Origin: Thermodesulfatator sp. | GTDB lineage: Bacteria > Desulfobacterota > Dissulfuribacteria > Dissulfuribacterales > QOAL01 | Length of the DNA stretch: 8,251 nucleotides | Direction: 5' to 3' | Assembly (NCBI GenBank): GCA_003978135.1 | Contig: QOAL01000149.1 | Location: forward strand, 1 to 8,251 | Part shown: piece after piece, positions 1 through 5,455 of the stretch | How the letters are laid out: each line of letters opens with the position of its first letter | How positions within the stretch are numbered: position 1 is the first letter of the stretch | Notes under the pieces: generated by a model | What the model was told of the DNA's origin: nothing | Database searches by the model: none | The model's input: the letters and a program-made list of their open reading frames with translations, nothing else | Program-made: the position numbers and the translations under genes

Positions 1-27
1 AGATTTTTGGTTCAGGATGGCAAAAGA

Positions 28-429
28 CTATTTTGCTTCTCCTGCTTCATGTGCAGCCTCTTTTGCGCTTTCAGCGGCTTCTTCAGCTTTCTTGGCAGCT
101 TCCTCAGCGACCTCACCGGCCTTTTCCGAGGTCTTCTGTGCCTCTTCGCTTACGGCTTTAGTTGCTTCTTCTTTCTTGGCTTCAGCCTTTTCAGGGGCAG
201 CCTCTGTCTTTTCCTCTAAGGCCTTTTGGGTTTCTTCCATTTTTTGTGAGGCAGCCTCTGTTACCTTCTTGGCCTCTTCGGTTACAGCCTTGGCAGCCTC
301 ATGGGTAGCCTCCACTGCTGATTTGGCAGCCTCTTTTGCCTTCTCGGCAGCCTTGTCACCGTGATCATTGCTGCAACCAAAACAAACCAGCAGCATAAGC
401 CCCATTAAAATCGTCATAAGTTTCTTCAC
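28..429 (-). CDS. Ala/Lys/Glu-rich coiled-coil lipoprotein
   Basis: The protein has 133 residues and unknown function. A GTG start at 429 is preceded by a strong ribosome binding site (AAGGAGGA, about 8 nt upstream). Residues 1-18 form a short Lys-then-hydrophobic signal peptide ending F-G before Cys19. This is a plausible, slightly non-canonical lipobox, with Cys at -3, Phe at -2 and Gly at -1. Ser at +2 would favour the outer membrane. The rest, about residues 24-133, is almost only Ala, Lys, Glu, Thr and Ser, with repeated AAxKAxEA-like units. It should be a long amphipathic helix, of the kind that matches LEA-like, apolipoprotein-like or Lpp-like proteins by composition only. It lies left of the tRNA, apart from the oxygen-defence genes, and has its own leader with a 22-bp dyad. 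The stop is TAG. I am sure of the gene and its export, but not of any function. Confidence 0.85.
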   Translation of the reverse strand: MKKLMTILMGLMLLVCFGCSNDHGDKAAEKAKEAAKSAVEATHEAAKAVTEEAKKVTEAASQKMEETQKALEEKTEAAPEKAEAKKEEATKAVSEEAQKTSEKAGEVAEEAAKKAEEAAESAKEAAHEAGEAK

Positions 430-470
430 TTCTCTCTTCCTCCTTTTGGTGTCTTTTTTATTTTTTCAGA

Positions 471-492
471 CCTTGGATCATATGATTCAAGG
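471..492. promoter_or_regulatory. 22-bp near-perfect palindrome upstream of the lipoprotein gene
   Basis: The arms CCTTG (471-475) and CAAGG (488-492) enclose an ATCATATGAT core. Ten of eleven symmetric positions pair, and the exception is 476/487 (G/T). It ends 41 nt upstream of the lipoprotein start codon, in the leader or promoter region. It could be a repressor or activator operator, or a hairpin in the 5' untranslated RNA. No T-run follows on the minus strand (TCTGAAAAAA follows), so it is not an ordinary terminator. I do not recognise the regulator. Confidence 0.4.
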
Positions 493-735
493 TTCTGTGT
501 TTAAGCACTTGTTATCCAGGTGATTTTTTTATGAATAGGAGACGGCCCGAATCTTTCAAGGTGATTGTTTTATCTTCCATATCATAGCCAATATTTTTCA
601 AAACGTAAATAAAAATAACTATTGAGATCTTTTTAAAAATCGGTATCCGGTGAGCAGATACGATTTTTTTTTGACCACAACCCTGCAACTGGAAAAAAGG
701 TGTTTTTTAAAGAATTTTTCTAGGGTGTTTTACCC

Positions 736-764
736 TTGACATAAGCAGACACTGAGGTTATTAA
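736..764 (+). promoter_or_regulatory. Sigma-70-type promoter for tRNA-Lys
   Basis: A perfect -35 box TTGACA lies at 736-741. A 17-nt spacer separates it from TATTAA at 759-764, which matches four of six positions of the -10 consensus. The expected start of transcription, about 771, lies just before the mature tRNA at 779. Position and orientation fit the tRNA and nothing else nearby. Confidence 0.65.
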
Positions 765-778
765 GATTGCCGTACCTG

Positions 779-854
779 GGGCCGTTAGCTCAATTGGTAG
801 AGCAACTGACTCTTAATCAGTAGGTTCGGGGTTCGAGACCCTGACGGCCCACCA
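779..854 (+). tRNA. tRNA-Lys (anticodon CUU), CCA encoded
   Basis: The full cloverleaf can be drawn by eye. The acceptor stem is GGGCCGT (779-785) with ACGGCCC (844-850), all seven pairs intact. The D stem is GCTC/GAGC around an AATTGGTA loop. The anticodon stem ACTGA/TCAGT holds the loop CTCTTAA, giving anticodon CTT, which reads the lysine codon AAG. The variable loop is AGGTT, and the T arm CGGGG/CCCTG holds the loop TTCGAGA. Discriminator A851 is followed by a genome-encoded CCA. Length is 76 nt. It is the only plus-strand gene in the window, with its own promoter and terminator, and it converges on the HEAT gene. Confidence 0.95.
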
Positions 855-862
855 GTAAAATC

Positions 863-898
863 AGGCACTTATGGCTTTCACGCTGTAAGTGCCTTTTA
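863..898 (+). terminator. Rho-independent terminator after tRNA-Lys
   Basis: A nine-pair stem AGGCACTTA (863-871) / TAAGTGCCT (886-894) with a 14-nt loop is followed by a T-run. It starts 9 nt after the tRNA CCA. On the other strand it is followed by GATTTTACT, so it may also stop transcription arriving from the HEAT gene. Confidence 0.8.
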
Positions 899-985
899 AT
901 TTGCTCTTTTTTTTTGTACTATCGGGTCTTATTATAAAACGTGCAGCAGAGATTGGCGGGACATCATTATTGGGCAGGCCCTTCA

Positions 986-1669
986 TCAGCACTTTAAGTG
1001 CTTAAGCGAAGTTGCTGCTGCATCTGCCACGGAAAGATCCCTTAATTTCTGGTCAAGGTATAACTGGACGGGTCTTCTGTCAGAAAGCATATTTGCAATT
1101 TCATCGCAGAATTCCTTTTTCCCTGCAAAGCCCAGGGCAAGGGCGGCCAGTGCCCGGGATTCCGGATCATTGTCATGGAGATAGTCCTTTACAAGGTCAG
1201 CAGCGTAATCAATGCTGTTAAATATGGCTGGATGCGTTTGTGCCAAGCGCATGACCCCCCAAAGCGCTCCGCGTCTAAGTGGCAGGTATTCCAGGTAGTT
1301 TCCGTCTTCCCAGATGTATGAAACGAGTATGCGGCAATATTCTTCTGCCAGAGTCTGGTTGTTGGCCATGGCCTCGGCCATTGCCTCAGGTGCGCCCCAT
1401 CCGATGCCGCCTGACTCGTCGTTCAGGCTCCACATAAGGCGTCTTATGATTATGCGGGCATCTTCCATGTCCTGTTGGGCAATGCTGTCCAGGACCCTGC
1501 CGAAGGCAGTGATGGCATGCCAACGGGCAATGGAATCTGCCTTGTAAAATGTCTGGATCAGGGGTTGCACCACCTTTTTGGGCGGCACGGTTTCTATGAA
1601 TGACAGAAGGCGAAGGAGGTCGCCCTCCCTGAGGATGGCCTTGACCTCCTGCGCTATTTTTCTGCTCAT
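986..1669 (-). CDS. HEAT-repeat-like protein, DVU0298-like
   Basis: The protein has 227 residues, no signal peptide and no membrane segment, so it is probably cytoplasmic. It is helical throughout, with HEAT-like helix pairs. One stretch around residues 45-60 contains ARWHAITAFGRVL, and another around 168-185 contains ESRALAALALGFAG. A central part is rich in conserved-looking aromatic residues and Gly (GGIGWGAPEAMAEA near 87-100; YLPLRRGALWGVMRLA near 128-143). From memory this resembles the DVU0298 family of sulfate reducers, a group of unknown function; no search was run. HEAT folds usually bind proteins, as in scaffolds, chaperones or bilin lyases. It is the last gene after rubredoxin, roo and the desulforedoxin-like gene, 31 nt from the last of these, with a weak ribosome binding site. 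The stop is TGA. Fold: fairly sure. Function: unknown. Confidence 0.85.
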   Translation of the reverse strand: MSRKIAQEVKAILREGDLLRLLSFIETVPPKKVVQPLIQTFYKADSIARWHAITAFGRVLDSIAQQDMEDARIIIRRLMWSLNDESGGIGWGAPEAMAEAMANNQTLAEEYCRILVSYIWEDGNYLEYLPLRRGALWGVMRLAQTHPAIFNSIDYAADLVKDYLHDNDPESRALAALALGFAGKKEFCDEIANMLSDRRPVQLYLDQKLRDLSVADAAATSLKHLKC

Positions 1670-1700
1670 GGTCGGGAATCCACGTTATTCTCAGTTCTGG

Positions 1701-2030
1701 TCAATCAAGAGGTTCCATTTCTTTCCCGCAGCAGAGGGGAACCGGCTGGCCTGGCTCGCAGTTCATGTACTTGTTACAGACTGCACAGTAATAGGTGCAT
1801 TCAGACTCTACGGTCTTGTCCTGGGAATAGGTAGTTGTTCCGCCGGGAACTCCTTCTATATGAAACCTGGCCACTTTGTCATGGCCTGGCACAAAGTTGC
1901 CCATGGGAACTATTTTTTTATTGTCGCCGTAACAGTCCACTACCACCTTCCAGAGAACCTCCAGGGAGGCTTCTTCCTGGGGAGACTCCGGCGTAAATTC
2001 TACCACGTTTTTGTCAACTTCTATCTTCAT
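1701..2030 (-). CDS. Uncharacterised protein with C-terminal desulforedoxin-like cysteine cluster
   Basis: The protein has 109 residues, is probably cytoplasmic and is not a family I recognise. The N-terminal part (about 1-75) has no known motif; it is acidic with alternating beta-like segments (VVEFTPES, VARFHIEGVPGG). The C-terminal part carries Cys78, Cys82, Cys85, Cys91 and the pair Cys100-Cys101. The C82-x2-C85 ... C100-C101-G pattern is that of desulforedoxin and of the small domain of desulfoferrodoxin (here C10, C13, C29, C30 in the gene at 4516-4890), which bind one iron with four cysteines. The spacing is close, 14 residues between the knuckles against 15. A rubredoxin-like Fe(Cys)4 site is therefore likely, though zinc is possible. 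It follows roo after 20 nt, with ribosome binding site AGGAG at about 11 nt. It may be an electron carrier or accessory protein for Roo; that is inference. Confidence 0.85.
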   Translation of the reverse strand: MKIEVDKNVVEFTPESPQEEASLEVLWKVVVDCYGDNKKIVPMGNFVPGHDKVARFHIEGVPGGTTTYSQDKTVESECTYYCAVCNKYMNCEPGQPVPLCCGKEMEPLD

Positions 2031-2050
2031 GTACTTTCTGACTCCTATGT

Positions 2051-3253
2051 TTACTGGTTATCAACAGCTTCCTGGATCTTTTCACCCATGAGCTTCCCAA
2101 GTTCCCAGCACCTTTTCAGGTCGTCGTGGGTTGGCACGTACTTGACCTTTATGCCCTCATGGATGATGTCGAACTTCATGTCTTCCATGGCCTTGTTCAT
2201 GTGCTTCACAGATTCGCCGCTCCAGCCGAAGGAGCCAAAGGCAGCACCGAATTTCTGGGCAGGTCTAAGCCCCTTCATGTACATGAGGTAACCGGCCATC
2301 CTGGGAAGAAGGCCGTTGTTCAGTGTAGGACATCCAAGGCAGATTCCCTTTGCCTCGAGGAGCTCTGCTATGACATCACTCCTGTGGTTAACGCTGAGAT
2401 CCATGAGCTGCATGCTGGTTCCAGTGGATTCGATACCGTCTGCAATGGCCTTTGCCATCATCTCCGTTGAGTGCCACATGGTATCATAGACCACAAGGGC
2501 CTTGTTTTTTGCCCTGTGGTTGGACCAGTTTTCGTAAGCCTTGAGTATTTCCGGGATGTGTGAACGCCAGATAACGCCATGGTCAGGGGCTATCATGTCA
2601 ACATCCAGGCCGATGTCTGCCACATGCTTCAGGAGTTTTCTTACCTGGGGAGAATAGAGATATATGATGTTGGCGTAATATTTCCTGGCCTGGTACATGA
2701 GCTCTGAAAAATCCACCTCGTCATCATATCTTTCGCTGGTGCCAAGGTGCTGTCCAAAGGCATCCTGGGAGATGAGCAGTTTTTCCTCTGGTATGTAGGA
2801 AAACATGCTGTCAGGCCAGTGGAGCATCCTTGTTTCCATAAACTGGATGGAGCGCTTGCCCACGGATATGGATTCATTGTTTTCAATGATGTGGTATGGC
2901 CAGTCAGGTTTGTGAAAGTGGGCCAGAAGATTCTTGTGCCCCATCTTGGAGCAGATGATCTTTTCAGGCTTCACCATTTCCACTATCTTCGGCAGGCTTC
3001 CTGTATGGTCCATCTCCACGTGGTTTACTACTATGTAGTCTATCTTTTCCGGGTCAATTACTGTCCTTATCCTGTGTACCAGGTCTGAACAAAGGTTGTG
3101 CTTTACAGTGTCAAAAAGCACGTTTTTTTCATCCAGCATCAGGTAGGCGTTGTACGTGGAGCCGCGGTAGGTGGAATAACCGTGAAAATCACGTACCAGC
3201 CAGTCCACTGCACCCACCCAGAAGATGTCCTTTTTTATCTCATAAACTTGCAT
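2051..3253 (-). CDS. roo: Flavodiiron protein, rubredoxin:oxygen oxidoreductase (Roo/FprA, class A)
   Basis: This cytoplasmic enzyme reduces O2 to water (some members reduce NO) with electrons from rubredoxin. At 400 residues it has the usual size of a class A flavodiiron protein. Residues 1-250 are the metallo-beta-lactamase-like diiron domain, with ligands H78-x-E80-x-D82 and H83 in NHVEMDH, H145 in LHWPDSM, D164 in SQDAFG and H225 in PDHG. All sit one residue before the numbering I recall for the Desulfovibrio gigas enzyme, so the site is complete. Residues 251-400 are a flavodoxin domain, with the FMN phosphate loop YDTMWHSTEMMA (256-267) and later FMN contacts in GCPTLNN and FGSFGWSGE. 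No fused rubredoxin or NADH domain is present; the rubredoxin gene lies directly upstream, 24 nt away. The ribosome binding site is AAGGAG at a good distance from the ATG, and the stop is TAA. Confidence 0.97.
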   Translation of the reverse strand: MQVYEIKKDIFWVGAVDWLVRDFHGYSTYRGSTYNAYLMLDEKNVLFDTVKHNLCSDLVHRIRTVIDPEKIDYIVVNHVEMDHTGSLPKIVEMVKPEKIICSKMGHKNLLAHFHKPDWPYHIIENNESISVGKRSIQFMETRMLHWPDSMFSYIPEEKLLISQDAFGQHLGTSERYDDEVDFSELMYQARKYYANIIYLYSPQVRKLLKHVADIGLDVDMIAPDHGVIWRSHIPEILKAYENWSNHRAKNKALVVYDTMWHSTEMMAKAIADGIESTGTSMQLMDLSVNHRSDVIAELLEAKGICLGCPTLNNGLLPRMAGYLMYMKGLRPAQKFGAAFGSFGWSGESVKHMNKAMEDMKFDIIHEGIKVKYVPTHDDLKRCWELGKLMGEKIQEAVDNQ

Positions 3254-3277
3254 GGCTACTTCTCCTTGAATTGAAAA

Positions 3278-3439
3278 TCAGTCTGCCGGTTCGAACTGGT
3301 CCTTTGAGGCACCGCAAATGGGGCAGGTCCAGTCCTCTGGTACCTTGTCAAAATCGGTTCCGGGCTCAACGCCGTTATCCGGGTCGCCATTTTCAGGATC
3401 GTAAATATAACCACATACTGAACATCTATATTTTTTCAT
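3278..3439 (-). CDS. Rubredoxin (canonical CX2C type)
   Basis: A 53-residue gene, short enough that automated callers may miss it. Translation from ATG at 3439 gives a full rubredoxin. It has C6-S-V-C9-G followed by [10 protein letters not shown], then the usual [11 protein letters not shown], and C39-P-I-C42-G. These four cysteines bind one iron in a Fe(Cys)4 site. Aromatic residues Y4, Y11, Y13, F30, W37 and F49 sit where rubredoxins have their core. It is a cytoplasmic one-electron carrier. Its place directly before roo (24 nt) makes it the obvious electron donor to Roo, as in Desulfovibrio. The ribosome binding site is AAAGGA about 8 nt before the ATG, and the stop is TGA. It is the first gene of a likely four-gene unit (rubredoxin, roo, desulforedoxin-like gene, HEAT gene). 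Confidence 0.97.
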   Translation of the reverse strand: MKKYRCSVCGYIYDPENGDPDNGVEPGTDFDKVPEDWTCPICGASKDQFEPAD

Positions 3440-3495
3440 TTTTGTTATCCTTTCTATTGTTGAATTTTTTACTTAGTAAGTTCTATTGAGCAGTT

Positions 3496-3523
3496 TTTTT
3501 AAGAAGCTTTTGGCCATGGACAA
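3496..3523 (-). promoter_or_regulatory. Possible promoter for the rubredoxin-roo unit
   Basis: On the minus strand TTGTCC (3523-3518), a 16-nt spacer and TAAAAA (3501-3496) each match four of six consensus bases. It lies between the upstream terminator (3639-3673) and the rubredoxin start at 3439, the interval where a promoter for this unit would be expected. An 11-bp dyad ACTTA-G-TAAGT lies just downstream at 3471-3481, and a GC-rich hairpin (GGCGCGG/CCGCGCC, 3557-3580) just upstream. The match is weak. Confidence 0.25.
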
Positions 3524-3638
3524 ACATGGGCAAATACTTTTCTTTCTGTCCTGCCGGGCGCGGAGACGATTGCCCGCGCCTGCAGCATGACATTTTTTTT
3601 GTAATTGCATGTCCGTGGCTGAATAAATAGAAACTCTT

Positions 3639-3673
3639 AAAAAGGCAGGTAAGCCTAACTCCCCTGCCTTTTT
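3639..3673 (-). terminator. Terminator of the desulfoferrodoxin-ferritin-rubredoxin unit
   Basis: An 11-pair stem AAAAAGGCAGG (3639-3649) / CCTGCCTTTTT (3663-3673) closes a 13-nt loop. Read on the minus strand, the stem ends in TTTTT and lies 4 nt after the stop of the CX4C rubredoxin gene. Its symmetry, with A-run and T-run, would let it work in either direction. It separates the ferritin unit from the rubredoxin-roo unit. Confidence 0.8.
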
Positions 3674-3676
3674 CTT

Positions 3677-3904
3677 TTAGGCAGTGGCCTGGGCTTCTGC
3701 ATTTTCCTCAGCCACTGATCCCGGGCCTGCAAGGGGTTTGAACATTGCCTTGCTTGCACCGCACACAGGGCATTTCCAGTCATCTGGAAGATCCTCGAAC
3801 TTGGTTCCCTTTGGGATCTTGCCTTTCCTGTCACCCTTGTCCGGGTTGTAGATATAGCCGCAGTTTAATGTCTGGCACTGATACATTTCTTCAGGTTTTG
3901 CCAT
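3677..3904 (-). CDS. Rubredoxin with CX4C first knuckle and Ala/Glu tail (Rd2-like)
   Basis: A 75-residue cytoplasmic electron carrier with a Fe(Cys)4 site. The second knuckle is normal (C45-P-V-C48-G, after LPDDWK). The first is C10-QTLN-C15-GYIYNP, with four residues between the cysteines instead of two. From memory, rubredoxin-2 of Desulfovibrio desulfuricans has the same enlarged loop. The loop next to iron is thus changed, which may alter redox potential or partner choice compared with the canonical rubredoxin at 3278-3439. Residues 59-75 form an extra tail rich in Ala and Glu. The ribosome binding site AAAGGAG lies about 8 nt before the ATG, and the stop is TAA. It follows ferritin after 87 nt and is closed by the terminator at 3639-3673. 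Probable partners are desulfoferrodoxin, rubrerythrin or ferritin; that is inference from position. Confidence 0.95.
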   Translation of the reverse strand: MAKPEEMYQCQTLNCGYIYNPDKGDRKGKIPKGTKFEDLPDDWKCPVCGASKAMFKPLAGPGSVAEENAEAQATA

Positions 3905-3991
3905 TTTCTTTACTCCTTTTGATTACTTTGCCGCTAATTTATTCGGCATTATTCATCATGGGCTGCCCAGGGCCGCCCCGTATGTCTTTTC

Positions 3992-4510
3992 TCAGCCCTT
4001 TTCAGGCATGGGTATTGGAAGGGGCCTCTGGCCCAGCTCGCGATCCACCATGAACAAGCCGCCGCCCTTTGAGGCATCGGCAAGCTTGAGTTTCTGGACA
4101 ACGCCGCTGGCAGATGCCTCTTCTTCCACCTGTTCACTTACAAACCACTGGAGGAATATCTGGGTTGCATGATCCTTTTCCTCAATGGCCAGGTTCATCA
4201 GGTCGTTTATAAGGCTTGTTACAAGCTGTTCGTGTTCATAGGCATGCTCGAAAACCGCCAGCGCAGAATCCCATTTCTGCTGAGGGGCCTTTATGGTGTC
4301 AAGAAGTACCCTGCCGCCCCTTTCTATTACAAAGTCATAGATCTTCATGGCATGGATCATCTCTTCCTGGGTCTGTGCCTTCATCCAGTTGGCACATCCT
4401 TCCAGGTCCACGCTTTCAAAATACGATGCCATGGACAGGTACAGGTATGCAGAGTACATCTCTGCATTGATCTGCTGATTCAGGGCCTTTTCCATTTTTT
4501 CACTTAACAT
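3992..4510 (-). CDS. ftnA: Non-haem ferritin, FtnA type
   Basis: A cytoplasmic 24-subunit iron store that oxidises Fe(II) and holds it as mineral. It has 172 residues from ATG at 4510. I chose this start over the longer frame because GGAGGGG lies about 9 nt upstream and numbering then matches E. coli FtnA. The ferroxidase residues are E17, Y24, E50 and H53 (EEMIH), E94 and Q127. The third iron site of bacterial FtnA (E49, E126, E129, E130) is also present. No haem-binding Met as in bacterioferritin is evident. The start is 5 nt after the desulfoferrodoxin stop, and its ribosome binding site lies inside that gene's last codons, so the two are probably translationally coupled. Iron storage next to superoxide and peroxide scavengers limits Fenton chemistry. 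The C-terminal tail (about 150-172) is Gly- and Pro-rich. The stop is TGA. Confidence 0.95.
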   Translation of the reverse strand: MLSEKMEKALNQQINAEMYSAYLYLSMASYFESVDLEGCANWMKAQTQEEMIHAMKIYDFVIERGGRVLLDTIKAPQQKWDSALAVFEHAYEHEQLVTSLINDLMNLAIEEKDHATQIFLQWFVSEQVEEEASASGVVQKLKLADASKGGGLFMVDRELGQRPLPIPMPEKG

Positions 4511-4515
4511 GGCAA

Positions 4516-4890
4516 CTAACCCCTCCAGAGTCCGTGAAGATTGCAATAGGCCCTGGCAGTGACCTCTGTGGCGTCGGTGCAAAAGGATGCCTCTGGCGCA
4601 TCTCCTGGTTTAAGGAATACACGCTGTGATACATCTCCTTCCACAAGTTCAATCCATTCTATGTAGTGCTTGTCTTCCATGGGATGTGCAGCGCTTCCCA
4701 CCTTTACCTTGTAGCCATTGGCGGTCTTTTCTACTACCGGCACATGTTTTTCCTGGGCAGCATCTGTGGAATTTTCAGCCATGAGGGTCATGTTCTGGCC
4801 GCAGCAGACAAGTGTTCCACCGCCTTCATGAACCATTTCAACCATGTTTCCGCAGATTTCGCACTTGTATACTTCCATCTTTTTAGTCAT
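4516..4890 (-). CDS. dfx: Desulfoferrodoxin (2Fe superoxide reductase)
   Basis: A cytoplasmic enzyme reducing superoxide to H2O2 without making O2, using rubredoxin electrons. At 124 residues it has the usual length. The N-terminal desulforedoxin domain holds centre I with C10-x2-C13 and C29-C30. The C-terminal domain holds the catalytic centre II with E47-K48-H49 (EKHVP), H69, H75 ([12 protein letters not shown]) and C116-N-L-H119, giving the Fe(His)4Cys site with the usual Glu and Lys. Positions agree with Desulfovibrio desulfoferrodoxin. The start at 4890 has ribosome binding site AAGGAG at 7 nt; a second ATG (codon 5) is less well placed. The TAG stop is 5 nt before ferritin. The 107-nt gap upstream contains two hairpins and a GATAAT that could be a -10 box, so it may have its own promoter. 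It makes a pair with the exported superoxide reductase at 4998-5444. Confidence 0.97.
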   Translation of the reverse strand: MTKKMEVYKCEICGNMVEMVHEGGGTLVCCGQNMTLMAENSTDAAQEKHVPVVEKTANGYKVKVGSAAHPMEDKHYIEWIELVEGDVSQRVFLKPGDAPEASFCTDATEVTARAYCNLHGLWRG

Positions 4891-4928
4891 AGTATTTCTC
4901 CTTTTATTCTAGATTATCAGACCCGTAC

Positions 4929-4964
4929 AGGGCAGGTATCCAGATGGGAAACCTGCCTTTTTTT
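4929..4964 (+). terminator. Hairpin with T7 tail, facing against the neighbouring genes
   Basis: The stem GGCAGGT (4931-4937) / ACCTGCC (4951-4957) has an inner TCC/GGA stem and is followed by seven T on the plus strand (4958-4964). By the usual rule this is a plus-strand terminator, but both neighbouring genes are on the minus strand. On the minus strand no T-run follows. Confidence 0.5.
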
Positions 4965-4972
4965 AGGAATGC

Positions 4973-4999
4973 AGGGGGGGATAGCCCCCCTTGTTTTTT
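4973..4999 (+). terminator. Second hairpin (G6/C6) with T-run, facing against the genes
   Basis: The stem is A plus six G (4973-4979) pairing with six C plus T (4985-4991), and TTGTTTTTT runs to 4999 on the plus strand. The hairpin starts 6 nt past the stop codon of the exported superoxide reductase. For that minus-strand gene it may still act as a 3' RNA stabiliser or a weak stop, but the tail that follows (GCATTCC) is not T-rich. A very similar G6/C6 hairpin follows the peroxiredoxin gene at 6828-6844. Confidence 0.45.
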
Positions 5000-5444
5000 A
5001 AGAGACGTTTACCTTGACAGAATCCCCTGTCCAGGTGCCGTGAAGGTTACAGTGTATTATGGCCCTTATTTCAGCAGGCCCTTGGAGTTTTATCCTGAAA
5101 CATCCGTCAGGCGAGGAGATCCCGCCCATGTCGTTATCGATTTCGCTTACCTCTTTCCCGTTCACCAACAACTTGATTTCATCAATCCAGTGACCCGGTG
5201 TGGAGGGATGAGGAATCATGAACCCAACCTTGACCCTGACATCGAACCACTGGTCCTTTTTAACCTGTGTCGGTGCCTCTACCAATGGAACATGCTTTTT
5301 CTCCAGGGTTGAGGGATTTTCAGGGTCTTTCAGAGTCTGGGGAGGTTGACCTTTATCCGCATGAACAGTGCCTGGCAGCACGCTCAACGACATGGCAGCT
5401 CCCCCTATTATGGCAGTATTTTTTATGAATTCGCGTCTTTTCAT
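4998..5444 (-). CDS. Tat-exported superoxide-reductase-like protein (SORL domain)
   Basis: The protein has 148 residues and is probably periplasmic. I chose ATG at 5444 because AGGAG lies 8 nt upstream; a GTG at 5453 has no room for a ribosome binding site. Residues 1-29 are a Tat signal: twin-arginine KRREFIK (2-8), hydrophobic AIIGGAAMSLSVLP, cleavage after VHA. Residues 45-148 form one desulfoferrodoxin-type iron domain with no desulforedoxin domain, as in neelaredoxin. The likely iron ligands are H51 (EKKHVP), H79 (IPHP), H85 (PGHWIDEIKL), C132 and H135 (CNLHGTW). The Lys before H51 is kept; the usual Glu seems shifted by one residue (E48-K49-K50-H51). The Tat route suits a protein that folds with its metal before export. 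It lies 11 nt after the pentahaem cytochrome gene, whose end overlaps its ribosome binding site region. Likely role: periplasmic superoxide reduction. Another role for this iron domain is possible. Confidence 0.9.
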   Translation of the reverse strand: MKRREFIKNTAIIGGAAMSLSVLPGTVHADKGQPPQTLKDPENPSTLEKKHVPLVEAPTQVKKDQWFDVRVKVGFMIPHPSTPGHWIDEIKLLVNGKEVSEIDNDMGGISSPDGCFRIKLQGPAEIRAIIHCNLHGTWTGDSVKVNVS

Positions 5445-5455
5445 CTGTTTCACTC

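Larger units (their letters stand above)
430..778. other. Intergenic region between lipoprotein gene and tRNA
   Basis: This is 349 nt of AT-rich sequence with no convincing gene. It holds the lipoprotein ribosome binding site (about 436-445), the 22-bp dyad at 471-492 and the tRNA promoter at 736-764. A small AGGGT/ACCCT hairpin lies at 722-736, next to the -35 box. The minus strand has a 22-codon reading frame (512-580) without a ribosome binding site, which I do not call. Confidence 0.6.

Noticed and set aside
17..364. Long plus-strand open frame opposite the lipoprotein gene
   Set aside because: It is the antisense of a repetitive Ala/Lys/Glu gene, which naturally gives Ala/Ser/Phe-rich open frames. 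It has no independent gene features.
512..580. 22-residue minus-strand reading frame in the gap left of the tRNA
   Set aside because: The peptide looks protein-like (MEDKTITLKDSGR...), but there is no ribosome binding site and no recognisable family. The open stretch upstream has no start, so chance or a decayed remnant is more likely.
779..898. tRNA-Lys as an integration site of a mobile element
   Set aside because: No duplicate of the tRNA 3' end, integrase gene or other mobility gene is visible in the window.
988..1002. Palindrome AGCACTT-T-AAGTGCT at the end of the HEAT gene as a terminator
   Set aside because: It lies inside the last codons, the loop would be only 3 nt and no T-run follows on the minus strand. 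The hairpin at 863-894 is a better stop.
1578..2291. 237-codon plus-strand open frame across the HEAT and desulforedoxin-like genes
   Set aside because: It overlaps three clear minus-strand genes. Its product is rich in Phe, Ser and Trp without any motif, typical of an antisense shadow.
3557..3580. GC-rich hairpin GGCGCGG/CCGCGCC in the gap before rubredoxin as a terminator or riboswitch
   Set aside because: No T-run adjoins it on the minus strand, and the plus-strand T-run starts 12 nt away. No conserved riboswitch core is recognisable. It may be a regulatory structure, but the evidence is thin.
4511..4582. Ferritin starting at 4582 with a 24-residue extension
   Set aside because: The extension overlaps the end of desulfoferrodoxin in another frame and does not look like ferritin. 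The ATG at 4510 has a good ribosome binding site and gives standard FtnA numbering.
5445..5453. GTG start at 5453 for the exported superoxide reductase (three residues longer)
   Set aside because: The AGGAG motif abuts this GTG with no spacing, whereas the ATG at 5444 has an ideal 8-nt spacing and puts the twin-arginine motif at residues 3-4.
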